Source: Monarcha castaneiventris obscurior (Eukaryota; Chordata; Aves; Passeriformes; Monarchidae). From it: 64,000 bases of DNA. The stretch spans positions 372,001-436,000 of the forward strand of contig JAMPIT010000437.1 of NCBI GenBank assembly GCA_026261815.1. Reading direction: 5' to 3'. Below, in pieces: positions 1-11,085 of the stretch. Numbering within the stretch: the stretch's first letter is position 1; the number at the start of each line of letters is the position of its first letter. The position numbers and the translations under genes are program-made. The notes below the pieces were generated by a model. That model was given only the letters and a program-made list of their open reading frames with translations, had not been told where the DNA came from and made no database searches.

Positions 1-141
1 GAGCCATGAACTAACTGTACACTAACTGTGTGAATGTCCTGATGATGATGACACTGTTGTGTCCAAAATGCCCAATTTGAGTGGGAAATAAGATGTAATT
101 TAGCAAGAAAATAACTTGGATAAGCGGTTATCCCCACTTAC

Positions 142-207
142 ACAGTGTATGTGATCAGAGATGAACCCCTGAGCCGCGGCTTTCTCCGAGAACTCAAAGA
201 GCTGGAT
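142..207 (-). CDS. MINDY4B: MINDY4B exon; gene continues before base 1
   Basis: Twenty-two codons between acceptor CTGCCCAACAG and donor CACTGT/GTAAGT, encoding IQLFEFSEKAAA then FISDHIHC. This resembles the LQLFEF.EK.AA..FI.DH stretch I recall from mammalian MINDY4B. It is in phase 0 at both ends, consistent with the previous exon. The remaining C-terminal exons lie to the left of the window. Confidence 0.75.
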
Positions 208-597
208 CTGTTGGGCAGGAGCACCAGCAGGGTGGTGTAAAGGAGATGTGAATTATACCAAACAGCTGAGCTTCTGAATCCTATGGTTCCATTAGCCAAG
301 TGAAAGAACAATGCAAGGGTTTGCTCTGCCCCTTCCCCAGCTGTGGGTTCTGGCTCTATGCAGGGGTTCAGGGGAGCAGCTTTGTGTTGACAGGATTCTC
401 CTTTTGGCAGGAGAAGGAAGATGGGCCTTTGGTGAAGGGGAGGTAGAGGTATCATGGACAGCACCAAGACCTGGGTCTGGGGTGATCGCTGTTTGTGGTG
501 CAATGTAAGTGAGGGAGAAGGTGTAGGAGATTCTATGTTTCAGGCCAAAGGTATCTCTAAGGAAAATCCCGTTGGCAGAAGACGGTTCCATACTCAC

Positions 598-763
598 TCT
601 CTCCATGAAGCTGTTGGCTCTGTAGCCTTCACGTGGCATCATGGTGATAGGGGCAGTGATGAGGCAGACGACAGCTCTGCCACCTCCTCCCGCTGCCCAC
701 AGGATCTCTGCCAGAGCCGTGGCCAGTGCCTGCCCCTGCTCCCACCGCCCGACCTGGCACAGC
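598..763 (-). CDS. MINDY4B: MINDY4B exon, central MINDY domain
   Basis: A 166-bp exon. Of two nearby acceptors, I chose the one at 764-765 (CCCTGGCACAG) because it completes the phase-2 codon left by the previous exon; the next AG would break the frame. It encodes ALATALAEILWAAGG followed by AVVCLITAP, the counterpart of the LADI(I/L)WRAGG...AVVAL block of MINDY4. It ends in phase 0 at GAGAGA/GTGAGT. Confidence 0.85.
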
Positions 764-1019
764 CTGTGCCAGGGAGAAACCAGGGGCTGTGACCATGACA
801 CCAGGGAGGTGGGAGGCACATGCCACTGTCTCGAAATCAGAGGATTTGGTGGGAAGAAGCCTTGCCTGGGGATCAGCCAAGGCTTCTCCCCCAGTGCATA
901 TCCCCACCTGTAGCTGCACACCTGAACCTGGATCTGGTTTGCCTGAACCCAGAGGCTGGCGCTGACCAGGCAATGCATGAAGATAATTTTCATGTGTCCC
1001 ATGAGCTCCAGCAACTTAC

Positions 1020-1111
1020 CTTTCCAGGTGAGTACATTCTGTCTCTCTTGTGAAGAGCAGGTATGAGATGATGTGTGCTTGTACAGCCACCAGAATGGCT
1101 CTCGTTCCTCC
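1020..1111 (-). CDS. MINDY4B: MINDY4B exon with the dead active site
   Basis: A 92-bp exon (acceptor GGTCCTAG, donor GAAAG/GTAAGT) encoding GGTRAILVAVQA, then HIISYLLFTRE. In active MINDY enzymes this position reads GGPCGVLAAVQ, where Cys is the nucleophile. Here Pro-Cys is replaced by Thr-Arg, so the nucleophile is absent. That matches the 'inactive' MINDY4B subfamily as I know it and argues against a new mutation. The exon starts in phase 0 and ends in phase 2, matching its neighbours. Confidence 0.85.
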
Positions 1112-2078
1112 CTAGGACCAGAAAAACAACCCCTGCTGTCTGAGGAGTCTCAATGAGCACGTCACTCCCAGCAGACCCTGGCCAGTGGGACAATAAGAAG
1201 CCCTGATGGAGAAGAAGATGTAGGGTGCCCCTGGCCATGTGCAGGGGGCAGTAGGGATCCCGTGGGTGGGTGCCCTCCCTCCCTCCATTGCAGCACTCTG
1301 TCCCAGGGAATAGCCCCCAGCTCCAGGTACCATGTGTGCTTGGAAGCCCCATGGTTTGTTTTTTGTCCCCTCCAGCCTCGAAGCAAAGGGACAGAGGTCC
1401 TGAGACAGCCCAGGGCTGATGTGAAGCTATGCATGGGAGTGCCTGTGCCTGTTCCCCACCTTGCTGACACACACATCAGGACTGTGGTCCCTCCATAGAT
1501 ACAGAGCTTCGGAATGCAGGGAGTGGCACCCATGGCCGTACTCAATGTTTCAGCCTCCAGACAAGTTTACGGGATTTAAAATTTGAGTGTGTATCTTGGC
1601 CTTCTGCTTTTTTGGGTGCAGTGTTGTGATGGTAAATAAGGAAGAAGAAAACCTCCCTCTCAGAAAATGAGTCTAGGTGACTTGACTTGTTGGATGTCTA
1701 AGTGGGGCAGGAAGAATTAGGTAAGTCTAATTCTTGGAAAAGAAACTGGCTTTTTGCAAACCCGCTGCGTCTCTCCTGAGCCCTCCCTGGGAGCATCTCA
1801 CACCAGGGTATCACAGTCCATGCCCACAGCCAGCTGCTGGCTCCAAGCCATCCTTCCCACTCCAGCTTCTGGCCAGCAGCTCCCATGCAAGGACAGCTGT
1901 GGAGGGGCTGCAGCTGGAGCCCTGGCAGCCTGCCCAGAGGGGAAAGCTCAGCCCGGCAGGTGGGCAGAGTGCAAGGTGCAGGGGTGTGGGGTGCTGAGGG
2001 TCCCCGCACTGGCTGCCAGCTCCCACAAGTGTCTGAAACACCAAGCAGCTGGTGCCAGTCGCTGTGGGTCACTTTTAC

Positions 2079-2198
2079 CTTTCCTGCCTCCAGCGCGTAG
2101 GCCAGACCCGAGTGTGGCGGGCGGAACCTGAAGTGGGCTGCTGCCCACTCGCAGCTAAAGAGGGGGGTCGTGTTTCTGAACAGCAGCTTCTGCAGCCT
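2079..2198 (-). CDS. MINDY4B: MINDY4B exon, start of the MINDY domain
   Basis: Forty codons between acceptor CTCCTCCACAG and donor GGAAAG/GTAAAA. It encodes RLQKLLFRNT, then FSCEWAAAHFRF, then LAYALEAGK. This follows the MINDY pattern, in which a leucine-rich start and an aromatic 'F..EW....F.F' block precede the catalytic glycine pair. It enters and leaves in phase 0, and the following exon starts with the expected GG pair. The donor has A at position +4 (GTAAAA), which is weaker than usual. Confidence 0.8.
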
Positions 2199-2574
2199 CT
2201 GTGGAGGAGGAGGCAGAGGGGCCAGGTCAGATCTCTCATCCCAGCATGAAGAGTCTGTAACGTCAGGGGGTCTCGGGGTGCAGGAGCAGCGCGTGTGCCC
2301 ACAGCCAGAGCAGTGTCACACTATCTGCCTAGAGACAGGCCTCACAACTTCAAAGCAAAGGTGATGTTTTGAGCTCAATGCAGGCACTTCACTCAGCACT
2401 CAGCCATGCTGGTGAAGCTTGGTTGCAGTGTGTAATAACTTACATTTGGTTACAGTGCACATTTTGGGGAAGATTGTACTGGGGCCTATCCTGCCATTGC
2501 CCGTAGAACTGCCTAGTTGCTGGACAACACCACCTGGCAGCAGTGCTTTTGGGGCCAGGCACTCAGCAGAAGCT

Positions 2575-2640
2575 GAAATCCCTCACTGATGGTGTTAAAG
2601 GCCCTATCCAAGCCAAACAGTTCTGTGATTCCATGATCCT
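2575..2640 (+). mobile_element. CR1 LINE 3' end fragment
   Basis: The segment containing GTGTTAAAGGCCCTATCCAA and TTCTGTGATTCCATGAT matches the conserved 3' terminus of avian CR1 retrotransposons (consensus of the type 'TTAAAGGTCCCTTCCAACC...TTCTGTGATTCTATGATTCT'). It is short and diverged, as old 5'-truncated copies are. It lies in an intron of MINDY4B, antisense to the gene. Confidence 0.65.
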
Positions 2641-3611
2641 GCCTCTGGTCCTGAGGCTTTTTGTCAGGGAAGCCCCAAAGTTCAGGGAAACGTTGCCTGT
2701 TGTCATTTGACTGGTTCTCTCCTGAGAATTATTGCGTATCAGCTTTAAGGCTGCATTCCAGCCATGTTTGTTAAGAGTCTTCTAAATCATCCCCATTCCA
2801 CACCCTGTTCAGCTGACAGCAGGCTGAAGCCTGCAGTCAGAACACCAGGAAAGGCTCCCCAGTCTCTTTCCCTTCAGGAGATTCAATTACAGCTCATACT
2901 TAATTCAGCAGGCAGCTCACCATTGCCGTGTCCAAGGAGATGGGGCGGCCACCCACGGTCTGAGGGAGCAGGAGGGGCTGGGGGATGGTGGAGGGTGGCT
3001 GCGACCCTGGGGACTCCCCAGCTCCGGGTGATCCATCGCCAGCACTGCTCCATCCTTGCTGCAGGGAGAGGAGCAGACAGTGCCTCGCCCCGGGGCTGCT
3101 GCCTCCATGCACCCAACGTTCCCCCCCATATTCCCAGGGTGGGCACAGCGCCTGGCTTTGGGGGGGCACGTCCTGCCCTGGAACATGGGTGCCTTTGACT
3201 TCCAGCTGTTTTCAGACATTCCCAACACATCCCTACCAGCTAATGACTGGAGCAGGTAATAGTGCTGTGTTTGTCTGAATTACAGGGAATACCCTAAGGG
3301 CACAGCAGGTTTTCCAAACACTTACATTTTGGAGATCTTAGTTTGTTTTCCTCTTTCATATATTCTAAAACTCACTGTGAAAACCATTAGTTTTGGACAG
3401 AAAGGTTAATAAAGTGTTGGATTGGTCTGCCCCTTTGATTTCAAAATATCTGAAGAAAACATCTGTTTCTCAAAGGAGCAGCATGAGAAATGAATCTCCA
3501 TAGATACCTGGCCTGCAGGTATGGATGTGTGACTTCCTCCTCAGTGTGCCAACCAAGGACAGCCCAAAACTCACCAGACAAACATAATGTTACCTTTGAA
3601 AAAGGAGTTAC

Positions 3612-3639
3612 CTGATGAGTTGTGCTGTTGACTTCCAAG
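3612..3639 (-). CDS. MINDY4B: MINDY4B exon 2 (28-bp microexon)
   Basis: Short exon with a strong polypyrimidine acceptor (ending TATGTTTTCAG) and donor CAG/GTAACT. Joined to exon 1 it keeps the frame: two bases from exon 1 plus 28 give ten codons (GLEVNSTTHQ), leaving phase 0. The phase fit and the acceptor are the evidence; the exon is too short for similarity alone. The next recognised exon starts at 2198 and is also in phase 0, so direct splicing is possible, but one or more in-frame exons between them may have been missed. Confidence 0.6.
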
Positions 3640-3893
3640 CTGAAAACATAAAATAAAGTACAAATTAAAACACCCAACAGAGGAATTGCTAGCATGTGGA
3701 GAAACCGGAGTCCACCCAGAAGAGAACCCCAGAAAAAAGGAAGAGTAAGAGCTGTAGCATTTATATTTTTACTGAGTACATGAAGACCTTTTGTCATTGC
3801 CACATAAGTTTTGTAATAAAACATAACTAAAAATTGCATTAAAAAACCACCTGGAATTAAAACTGTGTTAAAGAAGCAGAATAAAAATCTTAC

Positions 3894-3997
3894 CCATGGA
3901 AGCTAAAGATTTCTCTCCATTTGTTCAGGTCAGAGATTCTGCTGGTGATCTCCTCCAGCTCTGTCGGCGCAGCGTGCTCAGCCCCCCGGTCACCCAT
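3894..3997 (-). CDS. MINDY4B: MINDY4B exon 1 (start codon)
   Basis: First coding exon of inactive ubiquitin carboxyl-terminal hydrolase MINDY-4B, read on the minus strand. It encodes 34 residues plus two bases, including the motif LNKWREIFSFH, which I associate with the N-terminus of MINDY4B. The exon ends in a good donor (ATGG/GTAAGA), phase 2. The start is the ATG at 3997-3995, in a G+C-rich leader. The gene runs leftward out of the window. Identity rests on the later exons, which carry clear MINDY-domain sequence, and on position next to CLRN1. The family removes or reads Lys48-linked ubiquitin, but the 4B member lacks the catalytic cysteine, so a pseudo-enzyme role is inferred. Confidence 0.75.
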
Positions 3998-4291
3998 CGC
4001 AGCCGCGGCGCTCCCTTGGGGCGATGCTCCGAGCGATGCTCCGGGCGCTGGAGCTGCGGGGGAGCCGCTCCCTGACCCGCGCTGCCGAGAGGCACCGACC
4101 TCCGTGCCCGTCCCGGGGCTTGCGGGCAGCCCCCGGCACAGCGGGATTGAACCGTGGCGAGAGCCCGGCCCAGCCCGCGCTGCTCCGCTCGCTGCGCCGC
4201 CAGCATCAATGTTTAATGCCCGGAGAGCAGAGCGGGGATGACGGCAGCGGTGGCTGCTCGTGGCGGGGCTGGCTGCGGGTGGCAGCAGTGT

Positions 4292-4460
4292 GGGGCAGGA
4301 GCAGGGGCATCTTCCAGCATGGGGCAGGAACGAGGGTGTTTCCCAAAGTGGGGCAGGAGCAGGGACGTTTTCCAGCATGGGGCAGGAACGAGGGTGTTTC
4401 CCAAAGTGGGGCAGGAGTGGGGGCATTTTCCAGCATGGGGCAGGAGCAGGGACATTTTCA
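4292..4460. repeat. G+C-rich minisatellite upstream of MINDY4B
   Basis: About six copies of a unit of roughly 29 bp starting GGGGCAGGA, in two alternating versions: one contains TTCCAGCAT, the other TTTCCCAAAGT. The higher-order period is therefore about 58 bp. It begins about 295 bp upstream of the MINDY4B start codon. A looser continuation built on 'GTCCATGCTGGGGCT' runs to about 4550. Confidence 0.9.
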
Positions 4461-4550
4461 TGGATCAAAGGAGGTCCAGGGTCCATGCTGGGGCTTCCCC
4501 GCGGTCTTTTCTGGGGCTCTCTCAGGGTCCGTGCTGGGGCTCCCTCATGA

Positions 4551-6393
4551 TTTGCACTGGGCGGACCATACCTGCTCTTTCAGCTGGTCAAACACGCAAA
4601 CACTGTGTGAGACAAACATTGTCTTAATTTTATTTTGCTGGTAAGAAGTTGCTGCTTGCCTCAGCAGTAGCTGGGCTGATGCTCCGGTGCAGGGTGGGAG
4701 CTGGGGGTGGTCGAGCCAGGCTTTGGGCACAGCGACACCCGTGAGGACACTCAGACCCCGGGTTGGGGCTGCTCTTTTCTGCCCAGCAAAGGAATGGGTT
4801 TGGGTTTGCTGTGTGGTAAATACTATGAGATGCAATACAAATTATGTTTTAAGAACATACATTAACATTAGAAAGAATATGTATATAGATGAAGAAGAAA
4901 ATGATAAAAAAAGTTGGAAGTTGTGCTGATTTGCAGAAGCCCTTCCACATTGTTAAAATCTGCGGAGATGCACGGGCAGAGCTACCTTGGGAAAGGATAC
5001 AGTTGACAAACCTTTACAATAACCCAGCAGTATTTTGCCTTTCACAGTAAAAGTATAAAAAATGACATCAAAGTCAATAAGGCCTGGTGGGCTGGTAGAT
5101 CCTGAAGCACAGAGGGCTCTGATACCTGGTACCTGGGCCTGACCTGTACCCAGGGGCTGAGTGGGTGCTGGGTGTGGTTGCTCCTCATCCACAGCTGGGT
5201 GCAGCCCCTGCAGATAAATGGGGCAGGGGTTTTCCACTCGTGTTTGTTCTGAGGGCTGTTTCCGTGTCCTGTGAGGAGCACCTCATCTCCAAGGCAGCCA
5301 GGTAACCCCACAGAGGTAGTGTTTGGTGGTGCGAGGCTCTGCCTGGGGCATCTGTTGCTCTCTCTGACTCGGGGATGTTTAGGGGGGCGAAGGTTGATGT
5401 GTCCGACCCTCACATATTCGTTCCTCAGTCCCTGCTGAGCTGCAGCCTGCACAGGAGCCTGTCTGTTGTGTTATTGCTGCCCTTTGCAGGCGGTTCTGAC
5501 TTGGTTTATTGGTGTTTGATGAGAAGTTGCAGGGCTGTTCTCTGGAGGGGGCAGTGGAAGGTGAAGGCACCTGAGCTCACTCCTGTTTCTCTGCTCTGGG
5601 AAATGCCCTTTGCCTGATGAGCAAAGAGGGTTTGTTCAGCAGCCCAGGCCTGGCTGCCTCCCTCGGGCAAGCACGTGGCATCTCCCCCGCATCTGGTGTG
5701 CTATGTCAGCTTTGTCACCAAGCTGCAGCAACCGCTGGGGAAATGAGGGCTCCCAGGACTCTGAGTTTGGAGCACAGTTTGGTTTGTTAAAAGAAAAAAC
5801 CCAGACAGTTTTCTGAAGAGAAATGATGCTGTTGCCATGCATGTGAAGCCAGATCAAAGTGCAGGTGTTTGGGGTTTGCCCTCTCAGCACCACACATGTG
5901 ACCTGGAGTCTGAGGGGTGTTGGGGCAGAGCCTGTGCCTTGCCCTGTCCCTTGTTGGGTGTCTGTAAGTTTACTGGGTGTCCTTGGGCCTGCTGTTCTGA
6001 CGTGGTCACGGCTGCATCCTTGCCTTCCCCAGGGCTGAAGGGTAAAGCTGCTGGTGAGTGTGTGTTTCTACTGCAGCCCACTGATTGGACTTCCCAGATT
6101 CAGTGCAATGCTATTCAGATTCCTGCTTTTCTTCATATCAGCCGCTTTTCAAATAGTTTACAGGAAAAAAGTCTTAATAAGGTCTTACCCCAAGAAAGAG
6201 GGCTTTTCCATCCAGACATTACCATCCAGCACATCTTCTTTTGTTCACTGCATACACCATATTGACACTTATTTGAAACCTCCCTTTTTTTACCTTCTCT
6301 AGAGTTAATCATTCACAAGTTGGTACATCTGGTGGTTGTTGATTGTAACAGTGACAAATTTCTTTACTTGAAATATTCTTAAATCCCATCATT
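4551..6393. other. interval between MINDY4B and CLRN1
   Basis: No exon recognised. The right part is presumably the CLRN1 3' UTR. The two genes point the same way, so the MINDY4B promoter should lie near the left end, at the G+C-rich leader and its minisatellite. Confidence 0.6.
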
Positions 6394-6659
6394 TTAATAC
6401 ATCAGGTCAACTGCTCCTGTGATTGTCCCTGAATCTTTTGATTTTGAAAATGGAAATTCAAATCCAGCAAATCGGATGAGCAGGGCATTGAGGAAGTGCA
6501 CCAGGGAGCAAACCAGGATGGTCCAGAAGGAATTCGCAAACTGTTCACTGTGAGTCTTGAATGTAAAAGTTCCCTCTTTGAAATTAGCAATTTTCTCTGA
6601 AAGGTGGTGGATCTTCACCTCTGAGGAGAAGAGAATCATGATGAGGCAACCACAGGAAC
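6394..6659 (-). CDS. CLRN1: CLRN1 exon 3 (stop codon)
   Basis: Last exon of clarin-1. The acceptor is CCTTTCAG/GTTCC. It encodes SCGCLIMILF, then SSEVKIHHLSEKIANFKEG, the last transmembrane helix (FWTILVCSLVHFLNALLI), and ends in DLMY at the TAA (6396-6394). These blocks match human clarin-1 closely, including the same C-terminal four residues. The 3' UTR must extend left; I see no convincing polyadenylation signal immediately after the stop. Confidence 0.95.
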
Positions 6660-7626
6660 CTGAAAGGGAAGGAGATGCTCATGACCTCAGCAATCCCTCA
6701 GCCATGCTGTATGATGTATGCTGCAGCCAAACACCACATGGAGAAGGTTTTTATGGCCACTTAGCTTTAACAGGGATTATTTTTGGAATCCAAGCCAATG
6801 GCTATTGAAATGGGTAAGCTTTTCTAATTGAATTTGGCTCAGGACCAGGAATATTTAGCATGGCTGCTTTAGTGCCCTGAGCCAGCAAAGTGTCCGTGCT
6901 CATGTTCAGCTTTAAGTTGCTCATTATCCCATTGAGCATAATGCAGCTCTCTGCATGCCTGCAGATAAACAGGTACTGAAGTCCTTTGTTAAATTATGAT
7001 TGTAACATGTAATACCTTGTAAAGTCAGGGTAAATCTGCCGGTCAGCCAAGCCAGCAGCCCAGAGAGTGGGTGCATGGCAGGGGGATGGGGGACACTCTG
7101 TTATCCCTGCACGGCAGTGGTTCTTCTCAGAGACCACACTACAGGGAGCTGATGCCAGCCTCTTGCTCTCTGGCTGCTCAGCTCTTCTGTCCTTGGCAAG
7201 GCTGTGCTGCTCTACGTGGTGACCTCACTTCCATCGTCTGGAACCCTCCTGTTGTGGGAGCTGTTGCATCACTGACGTATTTTGGTTGTTTTTTTCCCCC
7301 TTTTCCTACTCTGGTTTGGCTTCTGGTTCTGACCGTGTGTTGGGTGTCTGTGATGCTGCCCCAGCCCTGGGTCCCTTTTGCCCTGGATTCCTGCAGCTGC
7401 TTGCCCATTCCCATCCTGCCACCCACCCTTGAGCGGGATCTCCCCATTTTATCTCTCAACTCCAATTTGGAAAACACGTTTGGATACAGCAGAGTCACCC
7501 GCCTTCCTGCCTGGCTTGATTTTGCCAATTTGGAGTCAATGCAGCCACAGTCCTTGACTTGCCCTCCTGTGCTGATGAAGGCTCGTAGGAGGTGTCAGCC
7601 CTCAGGACAGGCCTGCTGGTACTCAC

Positions 7627-7806
7627 AGGCAATGAAGCTCCAGAGGTACAACCCCACGGGGCCGTGCAGGGTTTCGTAGGGGCTGCCAAAAGCGTTGAAC
7701 ATGAAGAACCCTGCTCCCACCAGAGCAAAGACAATCAGCACTGTACAGAAGAGAATGACACTAACATGGATGCTTGCAGGGATAATTTTGAGCAAATCTG
7801 GAAAAA
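7627..7806 (-). CDS. CLRN1: CLRN1 exon 2
   Basis: A 180-bp exon encoding FFPDLLKIIPASIHV, a hydrophobic helix (VILFCTVLIVFALVGAGFF) and ETLHGPVGLYLWSFIA. It carries the second transmembrane helix and begins the third. Acceptor GTTTTCAG and donor GCCT/GTGAGT give phase 1 at both sides, exactly fitting exons 1 and 3 and the human exon structure. Confidence 0.95.
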
Positions 7807-8714
7807 CTGAAAACAAAACAAACACAACATTATTATACACATTAGGCAAAGCTGTCTGGAAGTCAGGCTGGGGGTTCCTGCTCGTTTGTGATAATTGTTT
7901 TAATCCTGCTCTTCTAAATGCAACCAGATGAAGTTATTAACTAAAAATGTTTTTTCACGGATGTTTGGAGACAGAAAAATTCTGTGAAACTCAGAAGCAT
8001 AAACTGGCCAGGAGAGAGAGACCAGCTCCAGGGAAAGGCCCTCCTCCCCTTCCTGTGGGTTCCTTAATGTAATCCTGTGGGAAAAACCAGGAAGTTTTAT
8101 TTAAGGAGGCAGGTCTGGTGCAAGGTGTCACAGAGGCCTCTCGCAGTGCTGGTGTTATGGGGCTGATCTTCCTCAGCTGAAGGTTTGGCCATCCACTCTT
8201 CTTTGGGAGTGGGACAATAAATCTTTCTTTAGACTTTGTTTTCATTTATGTTCGTGAGGTCCTGCAAAGGGTTGTGACATAGGAAATGAAATTATGCTAT
8301 GATTATGGATGCACAAATTCAGGAATAATATATTCTAAATATTTTTATGCAGCTTTTAAGCTACTATTTCAAATTGTGGTCCTGTTTGTCTAGGACACGG
8401 GGATAGTCATTCAGACAGCATGAGAGAATTATTTTTAAAAATTCATGTTTGTTCGGCAAAAGCAGGTATTTTGGAAGGAACTGTGAAATACACCTCACTG
8501 CTCCTGATCCATGGGGGCACGACCAAAGTGAGGTAATAATGCCTTGTCCTGCTTTGCTGTGGCTGTAATGTGTGGAGAGTAAAGCAGCCTCACATCAATT
8601 ACTCCTCCTTGTAAGGTCTTTACCAGCAAACTGCTCTGCAGCTCCATGCAGGAACACAGAGCAGCAGGTAATGGGGTATCAAGTCCATTTATGCCCCTGA
8701 AAGGGAAATTAGTG

Positions 8715-9110
8715 AAACAAATGTTTGCAAAACTCATGAAGTTCAACAAGGCCAAGTGCAAGGTCCTGCTAGTGGGCCAGGGCAATCCCAGCACAAACAC
8801 AGGCGGGGTGGGGAATGTGTTGAGAGCTGCCCAAGGGGAAGGACGTGAGGTTCTGGTGGATGAGAAGCTCCATGTGCTTTGGCCACGGCACTGGCACCCA
8901 GAACGTCCCCGTGCCCTGGGCTGATCCCACAGTGTCACCAGCAGGGGAGGGGGCATTCTGCCCCTCTGTGCTGCTCAGGTGAGCCTCCACCTGCAGAGCT
9001 GCAGCATGGAGGTGCTGGAGTGAATCCAGAGAGAGGAGGCCAAGGAGCCAGGCTGGGAGAGCTGGGGGTGTTCAGCCTGGGGAAGGGACGGCTCTGGGGA
9101 GACCTTAGAG
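8715..9110 (+). mobile_element. CR1 LINE fragment, decayed end of ORF2
   Basis: Translation on the plus strand gives MKFNKAKCKVLLVGQGNP and EVLVDEKL, then in another frame RLGELGVFSLGKGRLWGDL. These are the familiar closing blocks of the CR1 reverse transcriptase (FNKAKCKVLHLG..., DLGVLVDEKL..., LREL.LFSLEKRRLRGDL). The middle is shortened and the frame shifts, so this is an inactive fragment. It lies in CLRN1 intron 1. Confidence 0.85.
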
Positions 9111-10755
9111 CCCCATCCAGTGCTTTCCTGTGCAGGATTCCTACAAGGAATAGCATTAGTTCCTGTGACACTATCTGATGTTTTGGGAAAACATGCAAAG
9201 CTGTGTATTTAATAATACAATTTTGTACTGTATATTTCAAAAACACAAGTTATGGCATGGTATTGAATCCTTCCCTTGGCACCTGCATCTAATAGTTGCT
9301 TATGTCATTAGAATTTTATATGTGATGCATCAGGAAAAATTAATTCCAGAAGCAATGTTGTCTTGAAAGGAAAATATTCCTTCATGATCCTGAATGAACC
9401 TGTGTGTGCTGTGCATGGCAGAGACCTTTAGAAAATGAACCGCTGACCTAGAAACTGATGGGAATGAGTGGGAACAAATGGAGCAGAAGTTTTCCCCAGC
9501 TGAACGGGGTTTGCTGGCAGAGCAAATTCATATTACAATTAAAAGAGATATAGTGGTCAGAGGGGAGCATTTAATGGGAACAAGCATAGAACTAAATCAT
9601 TTAGCCTATTTTCCATGTCTGTTCTCCTCAGACATGCTAAAGTGCAGTGAGTGCATTAAGCTATGGCTGTGTGTTTTATAAGTTCGTCCTGCTTTCTGGA
9701 ATGCTCCTGGTGAGCTTCCAAGGTACCAAAGTGATGGGAAGGGGCTGCTGCAGGGAACAGCATCTTGTTCTTCATGCTCTCTGAGGTGAACGCTCCTGCC
9801 CCGGCTGCAGCTTGTCCCCATCCAGCTGTGCCTCACAGCTGTCTCTGACTGAGCCCGAGGGTCAGTCCCAGAGCTGCTGGCAGCTGGACCAGCCCTGGAT
9901 CATAAGTCTCATCTACAGCAGTAAACAAAATCCTCAGGATTGCATAGACCCCTCTGAAAATTCACCCAGGGTGCAATAACTGCACACTGGGATGGCACAC
10001 AAAGCAATCAAGAAGGACCTTCAGCTGTATAAACAGACTAGTGATGGAATTCAGAGAGAGAAAATACTAATACTATATTAAATTAACTTGGTCTATTTTG
10101 GGAAAATGTTATATAGTAAATAATTTCTGGTACTTAGTCTGGTAACCTTCTCTTGCATTAAATCACTGGTGTGAGCAATTTGCATGTGCTGTTGTAGCAG
10201 AAGGATTATAAACTGTGTGCTGTAGGACCCTCAGGTGAGGTATTGTATTATTGAAGATGAATAGGTTATGAAGGCAAAGTGAAGCCATTACTAATGCTCT
10301 GACATTCTGTGTGTCAGGTACCGGCTCAGCCAGCATTCCCCAGACAGCCTCCCCCCGTCCTTCTTCCAGTTACAGCCACGGATGGCGAACTTTGGGGCTG
10401 CTTTGTTTCTCAATAGCAGCCAGCACCCCAGCTCTTTCCCGAGGTTCTTGCCGGTTTAGTTCATTCTTCTTGACAGCACAGAGGTAATGTTGTAATGCTG
10501 ACGCACAGAGGAAGATTATAGAGATTAATTAAACCCCCCAATTATTCTTTTTTAAAGCAATAGCATAAAACTTTTGCAATGTGGATATTTGTGTAACGGC
10601 ATTATAGATTCTTGAAGACGTTAGCCAGGCTGTATTAGTATCATAAAATAAGTTACCGACCCTGAAGGTCAGAGCACTGTAAGGGCAGCGCTGCTTTGGC
10701 AGGGTCCGTGCTGCAGCGGGGCGGTGTAAATAACTCAGACTCCATCGGTACTCAC

Positions 10756-11008
10756 ATGAGAACTGGAAGGGTCTCCCCCCGAGCCCGCACTGCCGCACTC
10801 GCTGCCCGGAGAAGAGCCCGTACTGGATCTCGCCGATGAACTTGTGCAGCTCCGGGCCGCTGGCGTTGACGAGCAGCGCTCCGGTGGTGCAGAGGATCGT
10901 GCCCCGCACCCAGAGCTGGGTGCCGATGGCCGCCGCCGTCCCCAGAGCGCAGGCCAAGCTCAGCACCCCGGCTGTGCAAAAGATGAGCTTCTTCTGCTGC
11001 GCTGGCAT
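10756..11008 (-). CDS. CLRN1: CLRN1 exon 1 (start codon): clarin-1
   Basis: Start of clarin-1, a four-transmembrane claudin-like protein needed for hair-cell bundle and synapse function; human loss causes Usher syndrome 3A. The ATG at 11008 sits in an excellent Kozak context (GCCACCATGC). The exon encodes MPAQQKKLIFC, the first helix, the glycosylation site Asn48 (NAS, the residue hit by the human N48K founder mutation) and VRQCGLGGRPF. It ends in phase 1 at TCAT/GTGAGT. The three exons total 699 bp, i.e. 232 residues, the same as human. The gene spans only 4.6 kb. The reading frame stays open upstream through a tandem repeat but contains no further ATG, so this start stands. Confidence 0.96.
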
Positions 11009-11085
11009 GGTGGCACCGGGCTCTGCTGGCCCTGAGGCGGTGCCCAGGTCCCGAGCGCGGCGGATGCTGGAGAGCCCCGGGCACG

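Noticed and set aside
3326..3374. Candidate 49-bp MINDY4B exon with good acceptor and donor on the minus strand
   Set aside because: It would begin with TGA in the phase left by exon 2 and its length would break the frame, so it does not fit the gene.
3613..3839. Hydrophobic open frame overlapping MINDY4B exon 2 (looks like a type II membrane anchor)
   Set aside because: The hydrophobic part is the translated polypyrimidine tract and intron upstream of the microexon acceptor.
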